Source: Bryum argenteum
Lineage: Eukaryota > Streptophyta > Bryopsida > Bryales > Bryaceae
NCBI GenBank assembly: GCA_037043015.1
Contig: CM073326.1
Location: 62,001-126,000, forward strand
Length of the DNA: 64,000 nucleotides
Reading direction: 5' to 3'
Shown here: positions 34,665-48,300 of the stretch, one piece after another
Layout of the letters: each line of letters starts with the position of its first letter
Numbering within the stretch: position 1 is the first letter of the stretch
Translations under genes and position numbers: made by a program
Notes under the pieces: generated by a model
Told to the model about the DNA's origin: nothing
The model's input: the letters and a program-made list of their open reading frames with translations, nothing else
Database searches by the model: none

Positions 34665-37600
34665 TGTCGTGAGTTACTAAACCGAGGAGACCAGAATTAA
34701 CCCAATTTACCTTTACAACCTAGTAAAATGATCCACCTTCCGGGTAACGTTCCACGGAGATTCTGTGAAGTGTGAAGACAAGACGAAATCCGAATCGACC
34801 AACTAGATTGACGCTACAACGACCAACACGTTCTGGTATACCGGATCAGGAAATGCGAGAATTTAGACCTGACTGGTTCCTTAACCCAAAACCCCAGGGT
34901 GACCGGTGTTATTTTGACCCGGCTGCCCTCTCGATTCGAACAGCACCCTGTCCGGTGGGGACTTAGTAACCAGGGGTGATTTAGTTTAACCTCTGTGAAT
35001 CCTCGGAGGGATCTTTCCTATTGTTTTGGAGGAGCGTGGAATGTCGCTCCCTACCGGATGATTAAGGTGACCGGAGTTTCACCCTTAGTATCTTAACTAC
35101 CCTTTCCTTCCCTCCTGGAGTTCCTTCCTTGCTACTACTGCCACTATCCGGATTCTCACCCAAACAATGGGTCACACAAAGATGGGCGGTTCTCTCCCTA
35201 ATCCTAGCCTTCAAAAGGGTGGGTTTTACTCGTAATCCGGATCACAGTGCGTGGTATCCCGCCACTCGATCCGTTAGAATTCCAACAACATAACCCGGGT
35301 TCGTGCACTACCCCTGGGGAGGACTTTCCTCAACCGAACATCCCGTCTGGGAGGTTGGCAGCTAGATTAGCGTGTCTTGCTAACCCTGGTACCTCACCAA
35401 ACCCGATTGGTGTATCACCCTCCTAGGCGACGACTACCCCCAAGTATGCTCTGGTACTTCCCATTCGGACCTCTCACCGACTTTGTCACTCCTCTAGAGA
35501 CCCCTCCCGGGTTACGGGGTTGTAACCACCGAATCGACGAGGGACTTTTCGTGTCGACGACCGGTTCGGACATCAATTGCACACACACACAATTACAAGA
35601 CCACACACAATTCAAAGTCACGAATTGGATGCCAAATCAACCTTTACTCACGGGTGCGGGAACACAAAAAAGACCCGAAGGACTCCATGAGCCTTCGGTA
35701 AAGTCTGAAGGGTTCCGGATTTCCGGAAACCCTATCAGATCCGGAATTCCCGGGCCTCCGAGATTTCCGGGTGAGTGGCCAAAAGGGCATCTACTATTCC
35801 TAGCTACTTCTAACCTAACTAATTACTAGTTAGTGTCTTCTTCCGGCGGCGTGGGGCGCTCGAGGTGTCTCGGCGGCGGGGTATTCCTCACGGGAGTATC
35901 TTTCCACTCAAGGGGGGGAAGAACCTGCCTCTTTGATCGACCCGAGCGTAGATGTAAAACCTCGGGTTTTACTGTGTCCTCCGGCTCTTCCACCTGTCCC
36001 GGAGTGCTTTCAACCTCGATGGAGGAGGCACGGGTTGGACTTCTACTTCTTCTTGAGGGACCACGGGCTCCTCCTGCTGTTCTGAGGGCCACGAGTTCAT
36101 CCTCTCTGGTCTGTTCGCCCGGATTTCCCACCTCGTTGACTTGGGCCTCCGGTTGAGGTACTACCTCCTCAACCTGTTCGGGGTGTCCTGCCCCTTCTCC
36201 CGCGGTACCGTCTACCGGGCTATCATCCGGTTGTTGAGAGGGGTTAACCTCTCCTTCCACCACCTCTTCCACCTCGGAGGGACCGGGTAGTCCTTCTGTA
36301 CTCGGGATGTCATCTCCCCGAGGGGGAGTTACATCTCGATCTTCCTCCCTGTCCTCCGAACGCCACCATCAATCGGGATCCCCGCTCCTCCGAAACGGGC
36401 GGGGACACCTCCTCGATCTCCATGGGCACCGCCCCTCCGTGGGCACCTGCGGGGTGCGAGCACCTCCTCTTCCGGAAGGGCTTCCTTCATCTCCACGTGG
36501 GGGGGCCCCCGACAACCTACCCGTAAGGGTTCGAACTCCTTGAGGCCTTTGGTTGATACCGTTGCATGCCTCTGAGCAACTCCGAGGATTGAGGTGATTC
36601 GCTGATCCCAATCCGGGCATCATAGAAGGCCGCCTTTGTCAACGCCTCGGCATCCGGTTGCAACACCTTCGAGGATGGAGTGCAACACCGTCTGTCGATG
36701 TTCTGCGGCTTCGGAGTGCGACCTCTGCTCTGCTCTCTGCATCCTCACGAGGGCTTCCACCTCCGGGTGTGCCTCCGTGTCCGAGGGGTCCGGTCCACAT
36801 TGGACTCCCACGGATGCCTTCTCCTTCGGCCGGGCCTTCAACACCAGCTCCACCTTCTCCCTCCTTAGCCGGGCTGTCTCTCGCTGCATCTCCTCGGCTA
36901 ACTCCGGATACCTCTCCACGTTGGGGGTCTGGAAGACCCGCTCGAGTCGCGCCAGGGAGGTGAACAATTGTTCATTCTCCCGATCCACCTCCTCCATGGC
37001 TAGCCGGATGGGGTGGAGGATACCCTCGCTGGGTATCCGGTAGTAGGGGCGGGGAAGCACCGGGGTGGTGTTTCCCGTCCCGGGGGTCACAATCCCTCTG
37101 TGGGACGACTCCGGGGCTGCCACGATCTTTGGGGTGGCGGTGGGTCACTCACTCGGCTCCGTAACTCCGGCCCGGAGAGGTGTGGTCCTCTCACAGTGTC
37201 CTCCTCCTTTGTAACGAGCAGCCTTCTCTTCACCTTGGGTTGGCTCTCCGGGATTGGCTCTTCTCTTTGGGGTAGGAGCCGGGTCTTGCATCGGTGCGGG
37301 GTCGGACTTGGGGCTGCTCCTCCTCGATGGCCCTCGGCATGTACTACCGGACTCGCGACCTCTTCCTCTTCTTGGCCTTGCGCTTGGGTTTGGGTACCCT
37401 CCCTCCTGGGGTCTCTCTCGGGTGGACCACCGGCTCCTCGTCAGGGCTCCCTGCAGCCACCTCCTCGTCTGGGGCTCCCTGTTCTACCGGGGGAGGGAGT
37501 CGGACGGGAGAACGTCTCCTCCCAAAACCCGTCGTGTCCTTCCTCCTCACCCCTCGGGATGGTCTTGCCTGTCGAGGTGGGGCTTCCTCTTCTTCCTCTT

Positions 37601-39240
37601 CCTCGTCGTCTTCGTCCTGGTCATCCTCCTCCGCGGACTGGTCTCCCCCCGCCTCGGCTATCTCCTCGGCCCTTCTCCGTTGGGCTCTCGTCCTCCGGAT
37701 GAGAGGGACGACCTCTTCTTCTTCCTCCTCTTCCTCCTCTGCATTTGGCATGAACAGGGAGGGCATCGGCTGGTGAACCCGGGTAGGATTCACCCGGTTA
37801 CTTCCTTCTTCTTGTGCGGCCACACAGGGTCTTTGTCTTTGGGTCCGGCTTGACTGGGTCCCACCGCTCTGGTCTGTCGAGTGGTTGGTTCCGGTGACCC
37901 CTCCATGTCAGTGGCCCGGACTTCCTCCATCTCGTCCCCGGATTCAGAGGAGGTCGGCCCCTGCGGATCCCCGGATGGGAGATCGTGCTTCTCGTGCCAG
38001 TAGAAGATCTCCCGGTCGGTGAGGATGTCGTGCCGTTGATAGAGGTGGAAGATGTAGGGGGCCAGGGGACACCCCTTCTGATTCCCGATCTTCATCACTT
38101 CCCGCTGCACCACCTCGCTGATGATGTGGTGCCACCCGACCTGCATCCGTCCATCGTAATTTGCCAGGATGGCCTTCATCAGCTTCACGGTGCAGGTGGT
38201 TGGCTTATCCGGGCTGAGTATGGGGAGGAGAAACCGGAGGAGGCGCATCACCCGGGGGTCCTTGCAATCTTCCGGTTTGAACCCGTCTTTCTCCGTTGGT
38301 CCCCTTCGAAACCGGTTCCTCAACCCGTCGTCGCCCTTCTTCTTGATGTAGCCAATCGGGGAGTCCGGAAATTTGTAGGTCGCCCTCCAATGGCGAGGTC
38401 CCCAGTTGTCCGTCTTTCCCCTCAGGGGGTGCGTCGCGTACATCTCGGGAAGCGGTGGGTGACGGTTTCTCGATGATGGCTTGGTCCGCCAAGTCCCACG
38501 GGCGTCGTGGAGCCCGGCGCACCCCATCCGGAGGAGGTCCTCCCTCAGCTCCGCTTGGTGCAGTGGCAGCTCGGGCACCTGCGGCTTCACCGATTTGAGG
38601 GGAATCGGCATCCCGGGTCGCCACGGGACAACTTCCCTCTTCTTCGGCATCGCTCCGGTTCTACTTTCTGCAGTTTTTGCCGGAGATATTCTCTCCCCGC
38701 CTTCCCGGATGACTCGGTAGAAACCCTACTTCCCGAAACCCTAACCCCTCCGAACTCTGCTTTTCCAACTCTCTCGGATTGCTGGGCGCACAACAATGCC
38801 CGATCTCTCAAAACGCGCGGACTGGAATGGCTGAGAATGGAGGCGGCGCTCTAATAACGACAAACCCGGAGTTCTCCTTCCGAGACATCATCACCCGGCG
38901 CTCGAGACGTACACGGGAATTACCCGGTCATCATTGAGCCGCCGGTGGTTCTGTCGGCGCCCGCGAAGTTTCGGCCCTTTCTCCCAGGTCGGCCGGCGGC
39001 CCGGTCATCAATCCGGTAGGAGAACCGGCCCATCCGGGCATCTCAGGGTATCAGCCGGATATCAATACGGGCATCCGGTAAGCTCTAAAATTCCCTAAGG
39101 TTAGCCGGAGGAATCCAAACACAAAATTACTACCTACGAATCGGTTTAAGCAGACCGATTTTTATTTCCACTTGCTAAAATTACCAGTTTACTCCTAATT
39201 AATTGCTAAAAACAAAAATATTGGAGAACAGGGTTCGACA
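34665..39240 (-). repeat. Gypsy LTR 1 (3' end of the array)
   Basis: 4.58 kb. Element-sense start TGTCGAACCCTG at 39240, end CTCACGACA at 34665. A polypurine-like AAGAAAGGGGTAA adjoins it at 39241-39253. It carries the LTR ORF region (about 38650-35826). Confidence 0.85.
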
Positions 39241-39303
39241 TTACCCCTTTCTTAAATGTGAGCGTCCCCGCGAACACATTCGTTCTCTCAACATGATTGT
39301 CTT

Positions 39304-42300
39304 TTAACTGGAATCATCAGCTGAGGCATCTTCCGGTTCGGAACCGGTTTCTGCCTCCGAAATTGATTCTGGGTAGTACCTTTTTACCCGAGATCCGTTC
39401 GTTCGGGTTGGTAGGGGGTTACCTTGCAAATCCTCCAACTGCAATGACCCATTGGCGAAGACTTCCGTGACCTTGTAAGGTCCGATCCACCGGGTGTGGA
39501 GTTTTCCGGGGAAGTCCATGAACCGGCTGTCGTACAGTAGGACCAGCGTCTCTGTTCGGATTCCGTGATCCCTGGGAAGGCGTCGGTCGTAGATTACCTT
39601 ACGGTTCTCTTGCTCTACCCGATTTTTCTCAATGGCTTCCTCCCTCAATTCCTCCAAGTTGTCAATGGCCATCAGGCGGGGGGTGTCATCCTCTACTCTT
39701 TCCTCCATCCGGATTGCCATTACCCTGTGAGACTCGATGTTGAGCTCGATGCCATGGATGCATTCTTGGCCGAACATCATGAAGAACGGGGTTTTCCCGG
39801 TTGTGGTCTTCTCCGAGGTGTTGTAGGCATGTATGGCGGATGGCAGCTTGCGATCCCAATCCGTCTTGTGTGCCGACACCATCTTGCTGAGGATTTTGCC
39901 AACGATTCCGTTGGATCGCTCCGTAAGGCCATTAGCCTTCGGGTTGTACGGAGTCGTCTTCCGGTGTTTGATGGCATACCTCTTAGTCAGATCCTCCACA
40001 ATGTCGTTGATGAAGTGCTTTCCCCGGTCACTCACCAACTCCAGGGGGTACCCAAAACGCATCATGATCTCTTCGAAAAGGAACCGGGCTGCTACACGGG
40101 CGTCGTTTCCTCTTGTAGCCCGGGCCTCTACCCATTTGGTGGCATAATCCGTGGCCAGGATTATATACCTCTTCCGATCACTGCTGACCGGATTGACTGG
40201 ACCGATGAAGTCAATCCCTCATTTGACAAAAGGGGCTAAGGGGATGATGGGGGTCAGTGGCCAGTGGTGCTTAGTCTGCGGGGCACCGGTTCGCTGGCAC
40301 TGGTCGCAACTCCGAACATACTTCTTCACGTCACGGATGATGTAGGGCCACCAATAACCAGCACTCTTGATCCGGTTCACCGTGCTCATTGCTGCGAGGT
40401 GTCCTCCCGAATCGCCTGCGTGAAGTGCTTCCACTACCGGTTTGCGTTCGTCAGGCTCCAAACAGCGTCGGATGACATCATCAGGTCCCATCCGGAAAAG
40501 GATCCCAGATAGGAGGGTATACGGTGCCATTTTGTATTGGAACACGCTTTTCTGGTCCCTTGACATACCTTCCGGATACTCCCCCGTGTTCAGGAAATCC
40601 CTGATGTCCTGATAGTCCGATATGGGTGCGTGTTCAATGTGAAACACTCCTGTAGAGGGAACCGGGTTCCCTTCCGAAAACTCGTCCGGAAAAAGGCTCG
40701 GCACATCCTCAAAAGCTTTGTCCCCGCGCATCCTGGAGAGGTAGTCCGCATTGGAATTGGCTTTCCCGGATTTTACCTTCACCTCGTAATCAATTCCTGG
40801 AGGAGTAGGATCCACGGGCAATCCTCCCGGACAGTCGACCTTGTTGACAAGGTACTTGGTCATGGTCGGTGTGGAATACGACTTTGTAACCGAGGAGGTA
40901 ATGCCGGAACTTCTTGCGAGAGTACACCACCGCTAACGCTTCTCTCTGTGGTGGTGTAATTGCGCTCCGAGGAGCTCATCTGCCTGCTAGCGTAGTAAAT
41001 CGGGTTCTCCCGCCCCTGGTCGTCCGCTTGCCACAAGATGGCCCCTAGGCACCATCCGGACGCGTCAATGGTCACATTGAACTCCCTCTTCCAATCCGGT
41101 GGGGAGAGGATTGGAGCACTGACCAACTGCTTCTTCAGATCCTCGAACGCAGCCTGCCGTTCGGATGTCCACACGAACGGCTTGTTGTTCTTCAGCAGCT
41201 CCGTCAGAGGGGACGCCCTCCGTGCATAGCTGTCGATAAATCTCCGGTAGTACCCGACACAGCCAAGGAATCCTCGAACTTCCCGCACCGTCCGGGGTGG
41301 AGACAGGGTCAGGATTACCTTGACCTTATCCGTATCCACTTGCAACCCCTGCCGACTAACGACGTGTCCCAACAGCAACCCGGTTTCCATGCCGAAGAAG
41401 CATTTACCGGGATGGAGTTTCAGGTCCGTCTCTCTGCAGCGCTGGAAAGTTTGGCGAAGGTGGGAGAGGTGGCTATTCCGGTCTCCAAACACCGCGAAGT
41501 CATCGATGAAGACTTCCAGGAAATGTCGCAGGAAATCTTTAAAGATGTCGATCATCAACCTCTGGAAGGTGCCTGGAGCGTTACAAAGTCCGAAGGGCAT
41601 CCGGTTGAACGCGTAGGTTCCCCATTCCGTCGTGAAGGTGGTCTTCAGCTGATCGCTAGCCCGGATAGATACCTGGTTGTAACCCGAGAATCCGTCGAGG
41701 AAACTATACAGTTCCCGACCGGCTACATGATCGAGGATGACATCGGTGAAAGGTAAGGGGTAGTAGTCCTTCTTGGTGGCTGCATTGAGTTTCCGGAAAT
41801 CTTGGCAGACACGGACCTTCACTTTCCCATCTGCCCCGGTTTTCTTCGGGACAACCACTATCGGAGAAACCCACTCCGAGTTGTTGACCGGGTAGATGAA
41901 CCCTGCATCCAGCAACCGATCTATCTCCTCCTTCACCATCAGCGAGTACTTCGGATTCAGCCGGTACTAGCGTTGTCTGACCGGGACGGCTCCATCGATC
42001 AGATCGATTTCATGTTCCCCTAGATGGGAAGGAATCCCCCTCAGGTCGCTCGGAGTCCATGCGAACACGTCGGAATACTCCGCCAGCAGTTGGCGGCATT
42101 CCTCTTTTTCTTCCGCGGTTAACGTCTTCCCCACGTAGAACTTCCGTCCTGCCCGGACCTCCATCTCCTCGTAATCCTTGGGTGAGACTATGTTCTTGAT
42201 CCTCTCAGGTCCCTTCTCCTCTGGATCCGGATCCAACGCTCCCCAGGACAAGTGACTCCCCCCTCCCATTCGTACAGGTTGGGTATCCGGGTTAGTCAGT

Positions 42301-43270
42301 TGTTGGCGTACCCACTTCTCCGTGAGCGCGGTACATGATTCGCCCAGGGAACGGTCCTCCACGTCGGTCTTCCCTTCCCGGAGTGGGTCCAACTGCAGGA
42401 GGGGTGCTTCCTCCGGGACTTGCTCAGGAATTCGAAATCCTCCTCCACCAATCCGGTAAACTCTTCAACCGGATAACACGCCTGGGACTCCGGTTCGACT
42501 CGACCGATCCGAGTGTAATCCTCGATTCTGACTGGTTTCCCCTTCGTGCGCGACGTGTTTTCAAGGGATCCGGACAGGGGGTCTCCCAACCCGGAATTCC
42601 TTCTCTCCCCAGTCTACCACTACCTTGGCCAGATAGAGCCATGGTCGTCCAAGCAGCATTCGGAATGGTCTTCCCTCGTCAACCCGGATTACCACGTAGT
42701 TCAGCAAATAGGTCTGCTTTCCTACACGGGACGGGATCTGAGAGAGAAGGCCGACCGAACTACTCGAGATTGGTGTGCCATCCGTAGTACCAGGCCGGTT
42801 CGCTCCAGAGTCGTGTACCCGAGGTCGTAAGCCGTATCCTCCAGCATGAGGTTAACTCCGGATCCGCCATCCACCGGAACGTTATGGATATTGCAGCCAT
42901 CGACTTCAACTGTAATTTCCGGGGCTCCGTAATCCTCGAGGGCAGCAAAGTTCACTGCCACCGGAAGCTTGTACCTCTTCTTCCTTCTCTCGTATCCAAG
43001 CCTCCCGGATAACCTTCGGTAGTTGACATTGTCGTGGAGTAGTTGACCGATTGTGACATTTGCGCGCCGATCCTTGACGTCCTGCAGGATGTCGTACTCA
43101 TCCACCCTTGCTTTGGGTCCCGGTTTTAATATCACCGGATTGTCCACAAACCGGACCTTCTTCGCCTCCGGTTTCGGATCTTCCTTCAGCAAGGAATCCC
43201 TGACTTCATCAGTTATGTCTATTTCTAACCTATTGTACTCCACCCCTTTCTTTGCTTCTACCGGGGTGGT
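39304..43270 (-). other. pol region, gypsy unit 1
   Basis: Parts in element order: a protease-like segment near 42900, reverse transcriptase near 41940-41450 (QDFRKLNA, FIDDFAVFG), RNase H near 41100-40880 (TIDASGWCLGAILW), and integrase from about 40500 to 39304 with the HHCC zinc finger (CDQCQRTG) and the DDE core (SDRGKHFIND, ERSNGIVGK). Belongs to the fossil element; a handful of breaks. Confidence 0.82.
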
Positions 43271-43459
43271 TCTCTTTTAGTGGGGTACTCTGTTTACGTC
43301 CCCAGAGTAGCTAGTCGGACTATCACTTCGTTCCCGGTTGGCCTTTGTACTCTTCTTCTTTCGCCGGTTACCGGAGTCCTCATTGCCTTTGGTGGAGCTG
43401 CGGGTGGAGACTTTGTTCACAGCAACCTCCCCCACGTCCGGCAGTTCCACCTCCTGGCA

Positions 43460-45097
43460 TCATTTGGGCGGATTGTCGACCCCGGCGGTGTGCGCGTAGT
43501 TCAGCGCAGTCATCTCCCGAGGTGGTTCCACCACCATTTTCGGTGCAATCTTCTGTCGTGGAGGTTTCGGACAACTCGTCTCTCTATGGCCATGCTCTCC
43601 ACAGTTTTGACAAGGTAGGATTTGCACAGCTCCGTTACCTTGTAAGGGCTCGTTGAAGCACCCGGTTGCATAATGACCATACTGTCCGCACCGGTAGCAC
43701 TGGACATTGTCCAGGTAGCTGTAACTCCGCTGATCTCCAGGTGGGCCGTTTGAGCTGGCTCCCCGCCCATGCCCGGATCTGCCTGGGTTACCGGTCGGTC
43801 GAGGGGGATTCCCCCTTCCCCTTCCATAGCCGGTTTGAACCTGGTAGATGTACTGGACATCACCATCCGCATAATCATCATCGTCCGGCATGGTGTACTC
43901 CACTCCGGTCTCTGCCTCCACGAAATGGACAGGTTTTTTCGCTTTTGCGTGGGGGCAATCCGAGGCGAAATGGCCTGGCTCACGACAACGTGAACACCAA
44001 ACGTTAGATCTGGTGTTCGAAGGTAGTTTCCGGGATGGCCGGTTCTCCGTGAGGTTGACCTTGATGGCTCGGAGCTCATCCAGGAGGAGCTTCATGTTGT
44101 CTTCCGGTTCGACCTTGATTTTGATGGTCGCCTTCTCTTTACCGGATTTTGCGGCCTTGCTGCTGCTGGACCTCTTCGGGGGGTCCGACTCACTGTCCGG
44201 GTCGCCATCCTCCTCGGACTCCTTCTCAGCAGCACTGTCGTTCTCGGAGCTGTCCGATTCTGTTTCCTCCTTCTTCTTCTTGCGATCCTTCTCGCGCTGC
44301 TTTTTATTTTTCTCCTTCTTCGAATCGCGCAGAGACAGAGCCGAGTCCTCGTAATCCTGAGCAGCCTCCATCGCCGCTCGGAGTGTAACCGGTTTGGTCC
44401 TCCGGATCTGGAAGGCCATCTCATTCGGGAGACCGGCTATGTACCACTGAATGGCTACAATAGGAGCAATGTCCGTTGTGACATTATTCATGAGGGACTT
44501 AATCCTCATCCCGTACTGCCGGATGTTCTCAGACTTCTTCTTGGAGATTTCGCTCAACCGGCCCAGGGCTCTGGCCTCTCCTCCCGCTTCCCGGAAGGTA
44601 TGAAGGAACAACGCTGTGAGCTCCTCCCAGTTCTCGCGCACCTCATCCGGAACATCCATGAACCACTTGAGTGCTTCCCCTTTCATCATTCCGGAGAATA
44701 CTCTCAGCCGGGACTCCGGATCTTCCTGGTTGGCGTTCGCCGTGGTGGTGAACTCTTGCAACCAGTCATCCACGTCCTTGCTACCATCTCCTTGGAAGCG
44801 GTTATACTTCAGGCGAGTGAGTGGAGCATCTCTCCTTTGACCGGCAGGAGCCTCCATGAGGTTTGGCCTCCTTTCCTCCGGTGCAACTAGTATTTCCACA
44901 CCCGGTGGAGGGGCTGGTACGTTCAGTTCCCTCACAGGAGCAACAACCTCTTCCGGTGGCGCGGCGTATAGTGTTTCTTCTAGGCCGTACGGAAACTCTC
45001 GTGCTTGGGCAGTTGGGGTAACTGCCGGAATGGTACTCCTTCTCGCAGACCGGGTAACACGTTGTGAGTCCGGTTCGCTGGTTTGCCCTTGAGTCAT
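43460..45097 (-). other. gag region, gypsy unit 1
   Basis: About 545 codons. It has a Ty3-type gag core (DVDDWLQEFTTTANANQEDP, GEALKWFMDVPDEV), a Lys/Glu-rich charged stretch, and three CCHC zinc knuckles (CSRCREPGHFASDC, CYRCGQYGHYATGC, CQNCGEHGHRETSC). Confidence 0.85.
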
Positions 45098-45271
45098 GAA
45101 GCAACTTGCTGGTATTTCTCAGCAGACCTCTCCCTCGTTCAGTCCGACTCACACTTGCGACTTCGTCCTGACGAGCTCACCAACATTCCGATCTCCCGCA
45201 GCGCCCATCCGATCTACAAAAAAGGAAACTCAGCGTTCCACCAGGGAATTCTTGGCTTCACAGCTTTAGAA

Positions 45272-45289
45272 TCCCCGGCAGCGGCGCCA
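45272..45289 (-). other. Primer-binding site, gypsy unit 1
   Basis: TGGCGCCGCTGCCGGGGA on the minus strand, about 12 nt inside the LTR end; complementary to a tRNA-Asp type 3' end. Confidence 0.8.
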
Positions 45290-45301
45290 AAGTTTCACTC
45301 A

Positions 45302-48300
45302 TGTCGTGAGTTACCAAACCGAGGAGACCAGAATTAACCCAATTTACCTTTACAACCTAGTAAAATGATCCACCTTCCGGGTAACGTTCCACGGAGATTC
45401 TGTGAAGTGTGAAGACAAGACGAAATCCGAATCGACCAACTAGATTGACGCTACAACGACCAACACGTTCTGGTATACCGGATCAGGAAATGCGAGAATT
45501 TAGACCTGACTGGTTCCTTAACCCAAAACCCCAGGGTGACCGGTGTTATTTTGACCCGGCTGCCCTCTCGATTGAAACAAAGACACCCTGTCCGGTGGGG
45601 ACTTAGTAACCAGGGGTGATTTAGTTTAACCTCTGTGAATCCTCGGAGGGATCTTTCCTATTGTTTTGGAGGAGCGTGGAATGTCGCTCCCTACCGGATG
45701 ATTAAGGTGACCGGAGTTTCACCCTTAGTATCTTAACTACCCTTTCCTTCCCTCCTGGGTTCCTTCCTTGCTACTACGCCACTATCCGGATTCTCACCCA
45801 AACAATGGGTCACACAAAGAGATGGCCCGTTCTCTCCCTAATCCTAGCCTTCAAAAGGGTGGGTTTTACTCGTAATCCGGATCACAGTGCGTGGTATCCC
45901 GCCACTCGATCCGTTAGAATTCCAACAACATAACCCGGGTTCGTGCACTACCCCTGGGGAGGACTTTCCTCAACCGAACATCCCGTCTGGGGAGGTTGGC
46001 GGCTAGATTAGCGTGTCTTGCTAACCCCCCGTACCTCAGCCCAACCCGATTGGTGTATCACCCTCCTAGGCGACGACTACCCCCAAGTATGCTCTGGTAC
46101 TTCCCATTCGGACCTCTCACTGACTTTGTCACTCCTCTAGAGACCCCTCCCGGGTTCTGGGGTTGTAACCACTGAATCGACGAGGGACTTTCTGTGTCGA
46201 CGACCCGGTTCAGACATCAATTGCACACACACACAATTACAAGACCACACACAATTCAAAGTCACGAATTGGATGCCAAATCAACCTTTACTCACGGGTG
46301 CGGGAACACAGAGAAAAGACCCGAAGGACTCCGCAGAGCCTTCGGTAAGTACAGAGGGTTCCGGATTTCCCGGAAACCCTATCAGATCCGGAATTCCCGG
46401 GCCTCCGAGATTTCCGGGTGAGTGGCCAAAAGGGCATCTACTATTCCTAGCTACTTCTAACCTAACTAATTACTAGTTAGTGTCTTCTTCCGGCGGCGTG
46501 GGGCGGCTCGAGGTGTCTGGCGGCGGGGTATTCCTCCTGGGAGTATCTTTCCACTCAAGGGGGGGAAGAACCTGCCTCTTTGATCGACCCGAGCGTAGAT
46601 GTAAAACCTCGGGTTTTACTGTGTCCTCCGGCTCTTCCACCTGTCCCGGAGTGCTTTCAACCTCGATGGAGGAGGCACGGGTTGGACTTCTACTTCTTCT
46701 TGAGGGACCACGGGCTCCTCCTGCTGTTCCTGAGGGGCCACGAGTTCATCCTGCTGGTCCTGTTCGCCCGGATTTCCCACCTCGTTGACTTGGGCCTCCG
46801 GTTGAGGTACTACCTCCTCAACCTGTTCGGGGGGTCCTGCCCCTTCTCCCGCGGTACCGTCTACCGGGCTATCATCCGGTTGTTGAGAGGGGTTAACCTC
46901 TCCTTCCACCACCTCTTCCACCTCGGAGGGACCGGGTAGTCCTTCTGTACTCGGGATGTCATCTCCCCGAGGGGGAGTTACATCTCGATCTTCCTCCCTG
47001 TCCTCCGGAACGCCACCATCAACTGGGATCCCCTGCTCCTCCGAAACGGGCAGGGACACCTCCTCGATCTCCATGGGCACCGGCCCCTCCGTGGGCACCT
47101 CTGGGGGTGCGAGCACCTCCTCTTCCGGAAGGGCTTCCTTCATCTCCACGTGGGGGAGGGCCCCCAGCAACCTACCCGTAAGGGTTCGGAACTCCTTGAG
47201 GCACTGGTTGATACCTGTTGCATGCCTCCTGAGCAACTCCAGGGATTGAGGTGATTCGCTGATCCCAATCCGGGCATCATAGAAGGCCGCCTTTGTCTGC
47301 GCCTCAGCATCCGGTTGCAACACCTTCAGGATGGAGTGCAACACCGTCCTGTCGATGTTCTGCAGCTTCCGGAGTGCAGCCTCCTGCTCCTGCACAGTCC
47401 TCCTGAGGGCTTCCACCTCCGGGTGTGCCTCCGTGTCCGAGGGGTCCGGTCCACATTGGACTCCCACGGATGCCTTCTCCTTCGGCCGGGCCTTCAACAC
47501 CAGCTCCACCTTCTCCCTCCTTAGCCGGGCTGTCTCTCGCTGCATCTCCTCGGCTAACTCCGGATACCTCTCCACGTTGGGGGTCTGGAAGACCCGCTCG
47601 AGTCGCGCCAGGGAGGTGAACAATTGTTCATTCTCCCGATCCACCTCCTCCATGGCTAGCCGGATGGGGTGGAGGATACCCTCGCTGGGTATCCGGTAGT
47701 AGGGGCGGGGAAGCACCGGGGTGGTGTTTCCCGTCCCGGGGGTCACAATCCCTCTGTGGGACGACTCCGGGGCTGCCACTGATGCTGGGGTGGCAGGGGC
47801 TGGGTCACTCCTCAGCTCCGGTAACTCCAGCCGGAGAGGTGTGGTCCTCTCCTGAGTGTCCTCCTCCTTTGTAACGAGCAGCCTTCTCTTCACCTTGGGT
47901 TGGCTCTCCGGGATTGGCTCTTCTACTGGGGTAGGAGCCGGGTCTTGCATCGGTGCGGGGTCCGGACTTGGGGCCTGCTCCTCCTCGATGGCCCTCGGCT
48001 GTACTACCGGACTCGCTGACCTCTTCCTCTTCTTGGCCTTGCGCTTCAGGTTGGGTACCCTCCCTCCTGGGGGTCTCTCTCCGGGTGGACCACCAGCTCC
48101 TCGTCTGGGGCTCCCTGCAGCCACCTCCTCGTCTGGGGCTCCCTGTTCTACCGGGGGAGGGAGTCGGACGGGAGAACGTCTCCTCCCAAAACCCGTCGTG
48201 TCCTTCCTCCTCACCCCTCGGGATGGTCTTGCCTGTCGAGGTGGGGCTTCCTCTTCTTCCTCTTCCTCGTCGTCTTCGTCCTGGTCATCCTCCTCCGCGG

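Noticed and set aside
38715-38750. Telomere-like CCCTAACCC
   Set aside because: A single occurrence inside each gypsy LTR, not a tandem array.
30227-38800. Many long plus-strand ORFs in the gypsy LTRs
   Set aside because: They are Ser/Pro/Leu-rich mirror frames of the GC-rich minus-strand ORFs, with no domain content of their own.
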